A stretch of 64,000 nt of DNA from Mesorhizobium wenxiniae (lineage in GTDB: Bacteria; Pseudomonadota; Alphaproteobacteria; Rhizobiales; Rhizobiaceae), in contig NZ_NPKH01000033.1 of NCBI RefSeq assembly GCF_002284535.1, forward strand, positions 162,379-226,378, written 5' to 3'. Position 1 is the stretch's first letter; each line of letters starts with the position of its first letter. This document shows positions 23,966 to 31,506 of this stretch, piece by piece. The position numbers were made by a program, and so were the translations under genes. Under the pieces are notes generated by a model. The model saw nothing but the letters and a program-made list of their open reading frames with translations, did not search any database and was not told where the DNA came from.

Positions 23966-24856
23966 TCACCCGTCCACGATGCTGATCTCCGCATCGACCA
24001 GGCACCAGGGTGCGTAGCGGAAATCGCGGATCTGGACGACCCGCTCGTCCTGCCATTCGACCAGCATGAAGCCGCGCACGGCGCCGCCCGGCTCCTGCGG
24101 GTTGCGGATCAGGATCGCCGGCCTTCCATCGACGAAGCCCAGCGACAGCGCCCAGTCGCTGATGCGGTCGTAATTGCCGAAATAGGTCGACACTTCGGCC
24201 TTGCCGCGCAGGCGGAGGCGGCTGACGAGTTCGAGTTGGATATCCTCGGCGATCAGCACCCTGACGGCGTCGAAGTCGCGCGCGTTGAACAGATCGACAT
24301 AGCGGCGCAGCCGCCGCTCGTCATCGGCGCCGAGCTTAGGCGCGGCGACGTGTTCGGGCTCGGCTGCCAGCACGCGCAGCTGTGCCCGCCCGCGATGCAG
24401 CGCCGCCTTGGTGGCGGCGAGCGTGGCGCCGGTCACCTCGCAGGTCTCGTGCAGGGAAAGGCCGAGCACGTCGACCAGGATCACGGCGCTGCGCTGCGCC
24501 ACCGAAAGCTGCATGAAGCTGCGCAGGCCGGTCGCCGCGGCGATCCTGCTGTCGGCGCTGCCGGAAGGATCCTCGATGGTGGTCATGTCGGTCTCGGTCA
24601 TGCGCGACCTTTCCCGATGGCGCCGGCGCAGATGGTCCTGCGCGGCATTATGGGCGATGCGAAACAGCCACTGCTCGGGCCGCTCGACCGCCATGCTGCC
24701 GTCGACCGCCTGCAGCGCCTTCAGCAGCGTCTCCTGCACGATGTCCTCGCCGTCGATCACCGAGCCGGCCATGCGGGCGCAGTAGCGGTGCAGTTTGGGG
24801 TGTAGCTCGGCGAGCATCGCCTCCAGCGCCGGCCGATCGAATTTCCGTGAGATCAT
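23966..24856 (-). CDS. ECF sigma factor with C-terminal NTF2-like domain
   Basis: A sigma-70-family factor of the long ECF type (SigJ/ECF41-like), 296 residues. Region 2 has DGEDIVQETLLKALQAV and PEQWLFRIAHNAAQDHLRRR; region 4 has VLGLSLHETCEVTGATLAAT and KAALHRGRAQL. Residues ~175-296 form a SnoaL/NTF2-like domain (RRYVDLFNARDFDAVRVLIA). In such factors the tail tunes activity and no classical anti-sigma is needed. It follows the small ABM-like gene by 29 bases on the same strand, likely one operon. Confidence 0.88.
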   Translation of the reverse strand: MISRKFDRPALEAMLAELHPKLHRYCARMAGSVIDGEDIVQETLLKALQAVDGSMAVERPEQWLFRIAHNAAQDHLRRRHRERSRMTETDMTTIEDPSGSADSRIAAATGLRSFMQLSVAQRSAVILVDVLGLSLHETCEVTGATLAATKAALHRGRAQLRVLAAEPEHVAAPKLGADDERRLRRYVDLFNARDFDAVRVLIAEDIQLELVSRLRLRGKAEVSTYFGNYDRISDWALSLGFVDGRPAILIRNPQEPGGAVRGFMLVEWQDERVVQIRDFRYAPWCLVDAEISIVDG

Positions 24857-24885
24857 GGCGTTCTTTCGGCCCTGGCGCGGGCGCT

Positions 24886-25197
24886 CTATCCGGCTTTGCC
24901 GTCCTCAAGCACATGGTAGTTGCCGATGATTTTGGCAGGCGATCGCTTGACCGGGGTCGAACGTCGCTCCGCATGGTTCTGCGTGAACGCCTCGAAGGCC
25001 GCAAGCCCGGTCAACGCGGATGGTTCATTTCCCTCGCCGACGACGTGGATGAACTCGCCGTCGTCCAGTTCGAGCACCAGATAGCGCACGCTCTGCGGCG
25101 CCGTCTCGTCCAGCGCCTCGAACACCTTTGCCACCAGCGCGCGGTTCTCTTCCAGCCCGGTGTCTTTCACGCTGTAGCGAATGAGTTTGTAGGCCAT
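24886..25197 (-). CDS. Small alpha/beta-barrel-like hypothetical protein (103 aa)
   Basis: Begins MAYKLIRYSVKDTGLEENRA and continues with FEALDETAPQSVRYLVLELD and EFIHVVGEGNE, a ferredoxin-like strand-helix pattern like dimeric ABM-type monooxygenases or stress proteins. No catalytic residue can be pointed to. It precedes the ECF sigma gene with a 29-base gap; in SigJ/ECF41 loci a small oxidoreductase-like partner is usual, so a shared stress role is likely but inferred. Confidence 0.75.
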   Translation of the reverse strand: MAYKLIRYSVKDTGLEENRALVAKVFEALDETAPQSVRYLVLELDDGEFIHVVGEGNEPSALTGLAAFEAFTQNHAERRSTPVKRSPAKIIGNYHVLEDGKAG

Positions 25198-25671
25198 GGT
25201 TCGTCTCCTGATTGGTTGGTCTCAGCAGAAGACGACCGGAGTTACCGAAAAGATTCTCGGCTCAGCATAATTCTTTTCGGCCGCCCGCGTCGTTCTTGCC
25301 TGTGGGCGGCTGCGCGGCAGCCATCAAGGGAGAGGAGAACCGATCAATGCTCGTACCAGTTGCCGTTACTCCACCAGGACCGCGCCAGGGCATCCTAGAC
25401 CGGGCATTTCGCCTGCCAGGTCGCGGCCAACGAGAAGATGGGCGACGGCGGCTGGCGCTGGATCGAGCTGCTGCGATTTCGTCGAACACCCGGCCGGCGA
25501 CCTACCGAATGCTTGCCAGGTTCGAGGGGCCGAGTGTGAGCGTCATGACCCCGTTCCGGCCTGCGCCGCGGGTGCCCGATCACGATGCGACGGTCGGGTT
25601 CCTGCAACTGTGACAGTGCGAGTCGGCCGGGGCCGGAAGTCCTCCTGCCATCACAAGGTTCGCATGAATGG
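25198..25671. other. Intergenic region without a supported gene
   Basis: 474 bases between two minus-strand genes. Several overlapping frames are open because of high G+C but none has a ribosome site plus protein-like sequence. One stretch near 25425-25475 reads AANEKMGDGGWRWIELLRF in plus frame and could be a decayed gene fragment. The promoter of the sigma-factor operon should be at 25200-25290. Confidence 0.4.
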
Positions 25672-26547
25672 TTAAGCGGCAGCGCGCAGCTTCGTCACGA
25701 TACGCTCGACCGCGGCTGTCAGCGATGTCGTGCCACGCCAATGTTCGGTTCCGGCCTGGCGCGTGAAGCGGCCGTTTGCAATGCCTTCGTACATGCCGAG
25801 CAGGGCGGCGGTACCCTCCGCGGAGAGCCCCGCCTCGGCCAGGACCGCTTCGCGCTGCTCCGGCGGCACGAGCACTGGCTCGACCGGACGGCCGAGAACC
25901 TTCGCAAAGGCAGCCGCCACATCGCTGGCGCTCCAGTCTTCGGGCCCGGCCAGTTCCACGATGCGCGTTCCAGCCCAGTTCTGGGACATCAGCCGGGCGG
26001 CGGCGCGCCCGACATCGGTCGTGCTGACCATGGGAATTTTCCGGTCGGGTTCCAGAAACGACGGGAGCACGCCTTCCGAAACGCAAGCCTCAGCGACTTC
26101 CGACCAGGTTTCGACAAAATAGCCCGAGCGCAGAAAGGCCGTGGCGGGCGCGGTGCCGGCTAGCATCGCCTCGACCTGATGCAAGGTGGCAATGACCCCG
26201 GTGCCCGTCTCATGCTGCGCGCCAATCGACGATAGGATAACGCTCCTGGACAGATCGGCGCGGCGGACCGCCTGGGCAAGTGCTGCGCCGATCTCCGCTG
26301 TCTGTCCAAACGGATCGCCGGCGACGGGCGGGGGGTTGAAGAGAAACGCCGCCGTGGCGCCCTTCAAAGCGGCGGAAACCTGCTCTGCGTTATCAAGGCT
26401 GGCGAGGGCGACTTCGGCACCGAGCGCCGCCCACGCTTTGCCCTGTTCCGGACGGCGCACGACCACGCGCACGGGCTCACCGTTCGCCATCAGCGCACGC
26501 GCCGTTTCCCCGCCGGCCCGCCCATTTGCTCCAAAAACCACATGCAT
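25672..26547 (-). CDS. NmrA-like NAD(P)-binding oxidoreductase
   Basis: Atypical short-chain reductase, 291 residues. The Rossmann loop is MHVVFGANGRAGGETARALM, followed by VRVVVRRPEQGKAWAALGAE; the middle has SRSVILSSIGAQHETGTGVI. The C-terminal half is the NmrA-type substrate domain (VSTTDVGRAAARLMSQNWAG). Substrates of such proteins range from quinones to sensory NADP(H). It is divergent from a LysR gene with 90 bases between the starts, and an ATGCAT pair lies there, so it is very likely that regulator's target. Confidence 0.88.
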   Translation of the reverse strand: MHVVFGANGRAGGETARALMANGEPVRVVVRRPEQGKAWAALGAEVALASLDNAEQVSAALKGATAAFLFNPPPVAGDPFGQTAEIGAALAQAVRRADLSRSVILSSIGAQHETGTGVIATLHQVEAMLAGTAPATAFLRSGYFVETWSEVAEACVSEGVLPSFLEPDRKIPMVSTTDVGRAAARLMSQNWAGTRIVELAGPEDWSASDVAAAFAKVLGRPVEPVLVPPEQREAVLAEAGLSAEGTAALLGMYEGIANGRFTRQAGTEHWRGTTSLTAAVERIVTKLRAAA

Positions 26548-26602
26548 GATCTGTTCTCCTCGGGTGTTCGCGATTGATGAGAACCCAGATTACGGAATGG
26601 CT

Positions 26603-26621
26603 ATGCATGCGACAAATGCAT
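26603..26621. promoter_or_regulatory. Probable LysR operator, ATGCAT-N7-ATGCAT
   Basis: ATGCATGCGACAAATGCAT contains two self-complementary ATGCAT hexamers with 13-bp centre-to-centre spacing, so it is also an inverted repeat. It lies 16 bases before the LysR ATG at 26638 and 55 bases before the divergent NmrA-like start at 26547, where an autoregulatory LysR site is expected. Confidence 0.55.
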
Positions 26622-26637
26622 GTATTATATAGCCGGC

Positions 26638-27603
26638 ATGCACGAAGTGAATTTGCGTCGCGTCGACCTGAACCTGCTGGTGGTGCTCGAGGCGCTACTT
26701 GACGAAAGAAGCGTCACGCGGGCCGCCGTCCGTCTCAGTATGAGCCAGCCGGCGGTGAGCCGTGCGCTGTCGCGGCTAAGAAAGCTGTTCGCGGATGCCC
26801 TTCTGGTGGAAGGGCGGACAGGTTACATGCTCACTGCCCGCGCCGACGAGATTCGGCCGGCGCTGCGCAGGACCCTGGCGGACATCGCTACGATGCTGGG
26901 GGCGAATCCGTTCGACCCGGCAACGGCAACCGGTCATGTGCGGCTGCTGATGATGGATCTTGAGACTGCCGCGTTGGCGCCTCATCTGCTTGCTCGTCTC
27001 ACCGTCGAGGCGCCGGCGCTCGATCTGGACATTCTGCCGCCCAGCGCAACGGCGATCGAAGCACTGGAGGAGGACGCCGTGGACGCACTCGTCGGCGTGA
27101 TCGACGATGCGCCCGCGGGCATCCGCCGGCGCGGCCTCTATCAAGACCGCTTTGTCACGCTGATGCGCGCCGGGCATCCCGCAGCGAACCATGAGCTTAC
27201 GCTCGACCGATTTCTTGAATTGGGTCATATCGTGGTGAGCGTCACCGGCGTTGGACCAGCGTTCGTCGACGTGGCGCTCGCTGGTGTGGGCCGCCGACGA
27301 CGGGTCAGCGTGCGCGTACCGAGCTTCCTTGCAGCAGTGGAAATCGCTGCCCAGTCCGACCTGATCATGACGCTGCCGTCGAGCCTGGCGCAGATGGTGG
27401 GCGGACGTTTTGTCTCGCTGCCCCCGCCGCTTGATCTCGGCAGCTTCACCATGAGCCTTCTCTGGCACGCGCGCCACCAGGACGAACCTCGGCACGTCTG
27501 GTTGCGGCATAGCATCGCCGCCGCTGCAACAGCGCTGAGCGCGCCCGGCGCATCCATCGCCGAAGGCAGCGTTCGTCCGCAGCCTGCGGGCAGTGCTCCT
27601 TGA
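26638..27603 (+). CDS. LysR-family transcriptional regulator
   Basis: The start at 26638 gives MHEVNLRRVDLNLLVVLEAL, the usual LysR beginning. The winged HTH is RSVTRAAVRLSMSQPAVSRA to LSRLRKLFADALLVEGRTGY; the effector domain follows to about residue 305. It resembles the NodD/PcpR-like branch with a DLNLL start. Length is about 321; the last ~15 residues (SIAEGSVRPQPAGSAP) are probably not conserved. It controls, by position, the divergent NmrA-like gene and itself through the ATGCAT site. The inducer is unknown. Confidence 0.9.
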   Translation: MHEVNLRRVDLNLLVVLEALLDERSVTRAAVRLSMSQPAVSRALSRLRKLFADALLVEGRTGYMLTARADEIRPALRRTLADIATMLGANPFDPATATGHVRLLMMDLETAALAPHLLARLTVEAPALDLDILPPSATAIEALEEDAVDALVGVIDDAPAGIRRRGLYQDRFVTLMRAGHPAANHELTLDRFLELGHIVVSVTGVGPAFVDVALAGVGRRRRVSVRVPSFLAAVEIAAQSDLIMTLPSSLAQMVGGRFVSLPPPLDLGSFTMSLLWHARHQDEPRHVWLRHSIAAAATALSAPGASIAEGSVRPQPAGSAP

Positions 27604-28044
27604 GGAAGTGGATGATGCTGAGGCCAACGGAAACGAGTCGGTCGATGTGATCGTTGGTGCCTGTCATGTTCGCCGTGAGCATGATCGGCATCCGCACTCG
27701 CCAATCTGATATTGGCAGCCGCAAGCGCCGGCATGCGCTCGAACAGCTCGTCTTCCAGAGCTGCCGTGAGCTTTTTCGCTTCGCAGACCGGCAGGTTTTC
27801 TTCGACGGCGACGGCAATGTTCGGCGTGCAGCTTGTGACCGATCCACCGCGCCTGCCACCCTCCTGCGGTTAGCCTGCCGGATCGGCCGGCTGGCCCGTA
27901 TTATTTCGTGACCGTGTTGCGCTGGAACCTTCCCTCGCACCACGCGTTCGGGGCGCTGTATTTGCGATGCCTTATATTTAGGCAAGGCGACGGCGAATAC
28001 CGGCGGGGAGGCAAAAAGCATGGGTTGGGGAGGAGCATATTGTC
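27604..28044. other. Intergenic region with possible decayed coding remnant
   Basis: 440 bases between the LysR gene and the 73-residue gene. On the minus strand, pieces in two frames look protein-like: EAKKLTAALEDELFERMPAL near 27725-27785, and HIDRLVSVGLSIIHFLKEHC near 27595-27655. They could be one frameshifted relic, but no family is recognisable, so I do not call a gene. Confidence 0.35.
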
Positions 28045-28266
28045 ATGTCGAACCGTGAAATTGGAACGTCGCACACATTGGGGCTGCGTGTCGCTGACCT
28101 CAAAGCCAGGATGCAAAGCGCCCGAATTACCGGGCACGAGATGAAAACCTTTCAGAAGGTCGCCGCCGTCATGGGAGGAGGTGAAGGCTCCCTGCGGCTC
28201 GATGCCGACGACCTGATTGCCGCGTCTTTCGTCGTCGAGACGCTGGACGACCCCAGGTCGAATTGA
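28045..28266 (+). CDS. Hypothetical small cytosolic protein (73 aa)
   Basis: The ATG at 28045 follows GGGGAGGAG at about ten bases. Sequence: MSNREIGTSHTLGLRVADLK, then MKTFQKVAAVMGGGEGSLRL and DDLIAASFVVETLDD. It is mixed helix and strand with no signal peptide or membrane segment. No family is recognised. The good ribosome site and balanced composition support a real gene. It stands alone, 326 bases before a GntR regulator. Confidence 0.6.
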   Translation: MSNREIGTSHTLGLRVADLKARMQSARITGHEMKTFQKVAAVMGGGEGSLRLDADDLIAASFVVETLDDPRSN

Positions 28267-28510
28267 CGATCGTGGTGCCTCGGCGATCAGCCAGGCACCA
28301 CGTCGGAGCGAGGGAAGCGGCGCGTCCGAGGCAGGCGACCGCTTTCCTGACTGCAAATCTCCTGGCGCTCGGCTACCGACACGGGGTTCCGTCCGGTAGA
28401 GCGCCAGGAATTTTCAAACACGCGGATGGCAGCGGAACCGAAGCCGCGCAGCAGGGCTCGCCGGCCGGCTGGCCCATGCGGCGTGACGCGCATCACCGGC
28501 ACCCGTCCTG

Positions 28511-28532
28511 GGATACTCGTATACGAGAATCC
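28511..28532. promoter_or_regulatory. 22-bp palindrome, probable GntR (FadR-type) operator
   Basis: A perfect 12-bp core CTCGTATACGAG (28516-28527) is extended by GGAT and ATCC arms, with a single mismatched pair. GTATAC-centred palindromes are typical of FCD-class GntR proteins. It ends 60 bases before the GntR start at 28593, so autoregulation is likely. Confidence 0.65.
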
Positions 28533-28592
28533 ACATATCCGCCCTAGCTGCTTTCTGTTAGGCAAGGTCCGCAGGATAGCAGGGAGAATGGT

Positions 28593-29267
28593 TTGCGCGG
28601 ACTTGGCGACGGCTTGATGCAGAAGCCGCTGACGGTGGCGGAGCAAGTTGCGAATGTGCTGCGCGAATCGATTGCCGAGGGCAGCCTGGCGGCCGGCACG
28701 CCGCTGCGCCAGGACGATCTGGCCGAGCGCTTTGGCTTCAGCCGCATGCCGGTCCGCGACGCGCTTCGGCAGCTCGAAGGCGAAGGCATCGTGTCGATCC
28801 ATCCGACCGAGGGCGCGCGCGTCGCCAGGATGGACGCTGCCGAGATCAGGGAGATCTTTGCGGTCCGCGCCCTGCTCGAAGGCGAAGCGCTTCGGCTCTC
28901 GGTCCCGAAACTCGGCAACGAGGAGCTCGACGAGGCCGGCTATGTCCTCAACCAGATCGATGCCGAGCCGAATGTCGGCCGCTGGGGATCGCTGAACCGT
29001 GCCTTTCACCTGGCGCTTTACAGCGCCTGCGGCAGCGCCCGGCTGCTCGGCCTCATCGAAGCCCACCATAATGCGGCCGACCGCAACGTTCGCGTTCTCT
29101 TGTCCAACGTCAACTATCGCAGCCGCTCGCAGGCGGAACACCGCGACCTGTTGACAACCTGCCGCCACCGCGATGCCGAGGCGGCCGTTCGCGTCCTGAG
29201 AAAGCATCTTAGCGACCGCATGGAAACGCTCGCCAAGGCTGGAGATGGGCTGGCGGGAAAGTCCTGA
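28593..29267 (+). CDS. GntR-family regulator, FadR/FCD subfamily
   Basis: The TTG at 28593 follows AGGGAG; the ATG at 28617 (MQKPLTVAEQV) is the alternative and has a weaker site. The N-terminal winged HTH is EQVANVLRESIAEGSLAAGT and GFSRMPVRDALRQLEGEGIV; the C-terminal all-helical FCD domain has EIFAVRALLEGEALRL and the metal-site histidines in LNRAFHLALYSAC, LIEAHHNAADRN and AEHRDLLTTC. Such regulators sense carboxylic acids. No catabolic gene is adjacent (a pseudouridine synthase follows), so besides itself its targets are unknown. Confidence 0.9.
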   Translation: MRGLGDGLMQKPLTVAEQVANVLRESIAEGSLAAGTPLRQDDLAERFGFSRMPVRDALRQLEGEGIVSIHPTEGARVARMDAAEIREIFAVRALLEGEALRLSVPKLGNEELDEAGYVLNQIDAEPNVGRWGSLNRAFHLALYSACGSARLLGLIEAHHNAADRNVRVLLSNVNYRSRSQAEHRDLLTTCRHRDAEAAVRVLRKHLSDRMETLAKAGDGLAGKS

Positions 29268-29293
29268 CCTTGCCGGAACGACCACGCACGCCG

Positions 29294-30079
29294 ATGACGC
29301 CACGACCGAACGTCGGCCGGCAACGCCCCTCGCCCAGCGCCGGGGCCGGTCCTCCCGGAGTGAGACCCGCGGGCGTCAGCCTTTGCCGGGCGCTGTCGAA
29401 GCTCGGCCTGTGCTCGCGCAAGCAGGCGGAGCTGCTGGTCGCCGAAGGGCGCGTTCGGGTCGCCGGCAAAGTCGTGCGCAACGGCTCGATGCGCGTCGAT
29501 CCCGGCCGTGACCGCATCGAGGTCGACGGCAGCCGGGTCGTCGCCGAGCGCAAGGTCTACTTGATGATCAACAAGCCGCGCGGCCTGGTCACCACCCGCG
29601 ACGACCCGCAGGACCGCGGCACCGTCTATGACTGCCTGGCAGAACTCGACCTGCCCTTCGTGTCGCCGGTCGGCCGCCTCGACAAGGCCAGCGAAGGCCT
29701 GCTCCTGATGACCAACGACACGCGCTTTGCGCAGCGCCTGCTCGACCCCGCCTCGCACGTCGCCAAGATCTATCACGTGCAGATCGGCGCCCTGCCCGAC
29801 GAGGCCATGCTGGCGCAGTTGCGCGCCGGCGCAACGGTCGACGGCGAGGATTTGACGGCGCGGTCGATCGACATCCTGCGCAGCGGCACCAGCACTGCAT
29901 GGCTCGAAATCACCCTCGACGAGGGCCGCAACCGCCATATTCGCCGCCTGCTCCGCGCCTATGACATGGAAGTGCTTCGCCTTGTGCGGGTGGCGATCGG
30001 CCCATTGCAGCTCGGCGACCTTGCCAAGGGCAAGGCACGCCACCTCACCGCAGAAGAGCTGGCGATGTTTCAGGCCTGA
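29294..30079 (+). CDS. 16S/23S rRNA pseudouridine synthase (RsuA/RluB/RluE family)
   Basis: Isomerises a uridine in rRNA. An S4 RNA-binding domain (SLCRALSKLGLCSRKQAELL) is followed by the catalytic domain with aspartate in SPVGRLDKASEGLLLMTND, KIYHVQIGALPDEAMLAQL and the late motif DEGRNRHIRRLLRAYDMEVL. The ATG at 29294 is chosen; a TTG at 29270 is also in frame. An arginine/proline-rich N-terminal tail of about 25 residues precedes S4. It starts 26 bases after the GntR gene, so the two may be co-transcribed. Target position cannot be told. Confidence 0.92.
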   Translation: MTPRPNVGRQRPSPSAGAGPPGVRPAGVSLCRALSKLGLCSRKQAELLVAEGRVRVAGKVVRNGSMRVDPGRDRIEVDGSRVVAERKVYLMINKPRGLVTTRDDPQDRGTVYDCLAELDLPFVSPVGRLDKASEGLLLMTNDTRFAQRLLDPASHVAKIYHVQIGALPDEAMLAQLRAGATVDGEDLTARSIDILRSGTSTAWLEITLDEGRNRHIRRLLRAYDMEVLRLVRVAIGPLQLGDLAKGKARHLTAEELAMFQA

Positions 30080-30177
30080 GCGAAGACGCCGAAGCGACCA
30101 AAGCGGTTGGCGCATGTATTCTCGCGGCCGACAAGAGCGGGCATCGCCGGACGGACAGGCCAATCATTTCACGCTGG

Positions 30178-30305
30178 CGCCGCCCCTCACCTGCCTGCCG
30201 GCATCCTCTCCCCGTATAGTGACGGGGAGAGGAGCGCTCTCATCGATGGCGTCGCCGATCATCAGCGTTACAGAATGTCCACCAAAGGTCGCCACCAGCC
30301 CCGAC
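30178..30305. repeat. Partial copy of the 17.2-kb palindromic element
   Basis: Begins GCGCCGCCCCTCACCTGCC and contains the hairpin CTCTCCCCGTATAGTGACGG into GGAGAG. Its interior (30238-30300) is related to 17290-17370 in reverse complement. It lies between the convergent pseudouridine synthase and 2OG-oxygenase genes and may act as a bidirectional terminator. Confidence 0.6.
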
Positions 30306-30356
30306 CCCCTTAGCAGGAAGCCGCCCGTCGCCTCTACGCAGGCCCTCGAAGACACC

Positions 30357-31100
30357 TTACTTCGCGTCGTGGAAGATAATGCCGACGGTGTGGCGCAGGC
30401 CGGAGCGAAGCCGGCTGACGCCGTGCCTGAGATTGACGCGGTAGCTGCCTTTGCTGCCCTGGACCGGGCGATTGTGGACCGCAAAAGCGACTGCATCGCC
30501 CTGGCGTAGCGGCACCACCTCGGCGCGGCTCTGCATGCGCGGGCGCTGTTCGGTCAGCACGAACTCGCCGCCGGTGAAGTCCTCGCCGGGTTCGGACAGC
30601 AGAATCGCCACCTGCAGCGGGAAGGCAAGATCGCCGTAGAGATCCTGATGCAGGCAGTTGAAGTCGCCGGCAACGTATTGCAGCAGAAGCGGCGTCGGCC
30701 GCGTCTGGCCCTGCTCGTGGCATTGCTTAAGGATCGCGGCGTGTTCGTCCGGGTAACGCTGGGCGATGCCCATGCGCTCGTTCCACTCGTTGGCGACCGC
30801 TGCAAGGCGCGGATAGAGCGCGGTGCGCAAGCCGCCGATCAGCTCGGGCAAGGGGTAGCGGAAATAGCGGTACTCGCCCTTGCCGAAGCCGTGCCGCGCC
30901 ATGTGGACACGGCTGCGGAAATGGCTTTCGTCGGGATAGAGCCCGGCGATCTCTCGGCACTCCTGCGGTGTCAGCAGCTTTTCCATCACGGCGCAGCCGT
31001 AGCCGCTCATCTCCTCGGCCAATGCCTGCCAATCATATCCGGCGACCCGCGCTTCCGCCGATCGGACCGCTGCTTTCGAACCTATCGAATGAATGGTCAT
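30357..31100 (-). CDS. 2-oxoglutarate/Fe(II)-dependent oxygenase (prolyl-4-hydroxylase-like)
   Basis: The start at 31100 follows GAGGAGG; the frame to 31193 is non-coding. The double-stranded beta-helix core has the metal-binding HxD in NCLHQDLYGDLAFPLQVAIL, GEDFTGGEFVLTEQRPRMQS, and the distal histidine plus arginine in VNLRHGVSRLRSGLRHTVGI. Length 247 matches the bacterial family annotated as 2OG-Fe(II) oxygenase/proline hydroxylase. The substrate could be an amino acid, protein or alkylated base; it cannot be resolved here. The gene stands alone. Confidence 0.88.
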   Translation of the reverse strand: MTIHSIGSKAAVRSAEARVAGYDWQALAEEMSGYGCAVMEKLLTPQECREIAGLYPDESHFRSRVHMARHGFGKGEYRYFRYPLPELIGGLRTALYPRLAAVANEWNERMGIAQRYPDEHAAILKQCHEQGQTRPTPLLLQYVAGDFNCLHQDLYGDLAFPLQVAILLSEPGEDFTGGEFVLTEQRPRMQSRAEVVPLRQGDAVAFAVHNRPVQGSKGSYRVNLRHGVSRLRSGLRHTVGIIFHDAK

Positions 31101-31200
31101 GGCTTTGCCTCCTCTGGCTTCATCGGCTTCTGCAATCAGATGGGTGAAGCAGCGCACGCAAACCACCCGTTTCATGCCAATGGGGTTAGGCACAGGGTTG

Positions 31201-31384
31201 AAGCTGCCGATCTCCCCCGCATATGGGGGTCCCCCTCATCCGGCCGCTTCGCGGCCACCTTTCTCCCCGCCGGGGAGAAGAGGTAGCACCGGCGCTGCCA
31301 ATCTCCTCTCCCCTCGGAGAGAGGGTCGGATTGCCCCGAATTGCCCTTCGCAATTCGGTTGGCAATCCGGGTGAGGGGCACTTG
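31201..31384. repeat. Compound palindromic repeats
   Basis: At least three hairpins follow one another: ATCTCCCCCGCATATGGGGG, CTTTCTCCCCGCCGGGGAGA and a long stem AATTGCCCTTCGCAATT inside a repeated GGGTGAGGGGC context. They occupy most of the gap before nfeD. They match the dispersed 'ccctcatccggc...gggtgaggggc' repeats of mesorhizobia. Confidence 0.65.
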
Positions 31385-31506
31385 CCGATATGCGATTGCC
31401 TCGTCACCCAGCGGAGGGGATTGCCAATCGCCATTGCGCCGCTGCGCGCGACGCAGCATGGATTTCGGCAAAATCGGGCCCATATCCCTGATAGGGAGCT
31501 TTGAGC

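Noticed and set aside
25212..25613. 133-codon ORF between sigma operon and NmrA-like gene
   Set aside because: No ribosome site, Arg/Pro-rich composition, several overlapping open frames; not distinguishable from chance.
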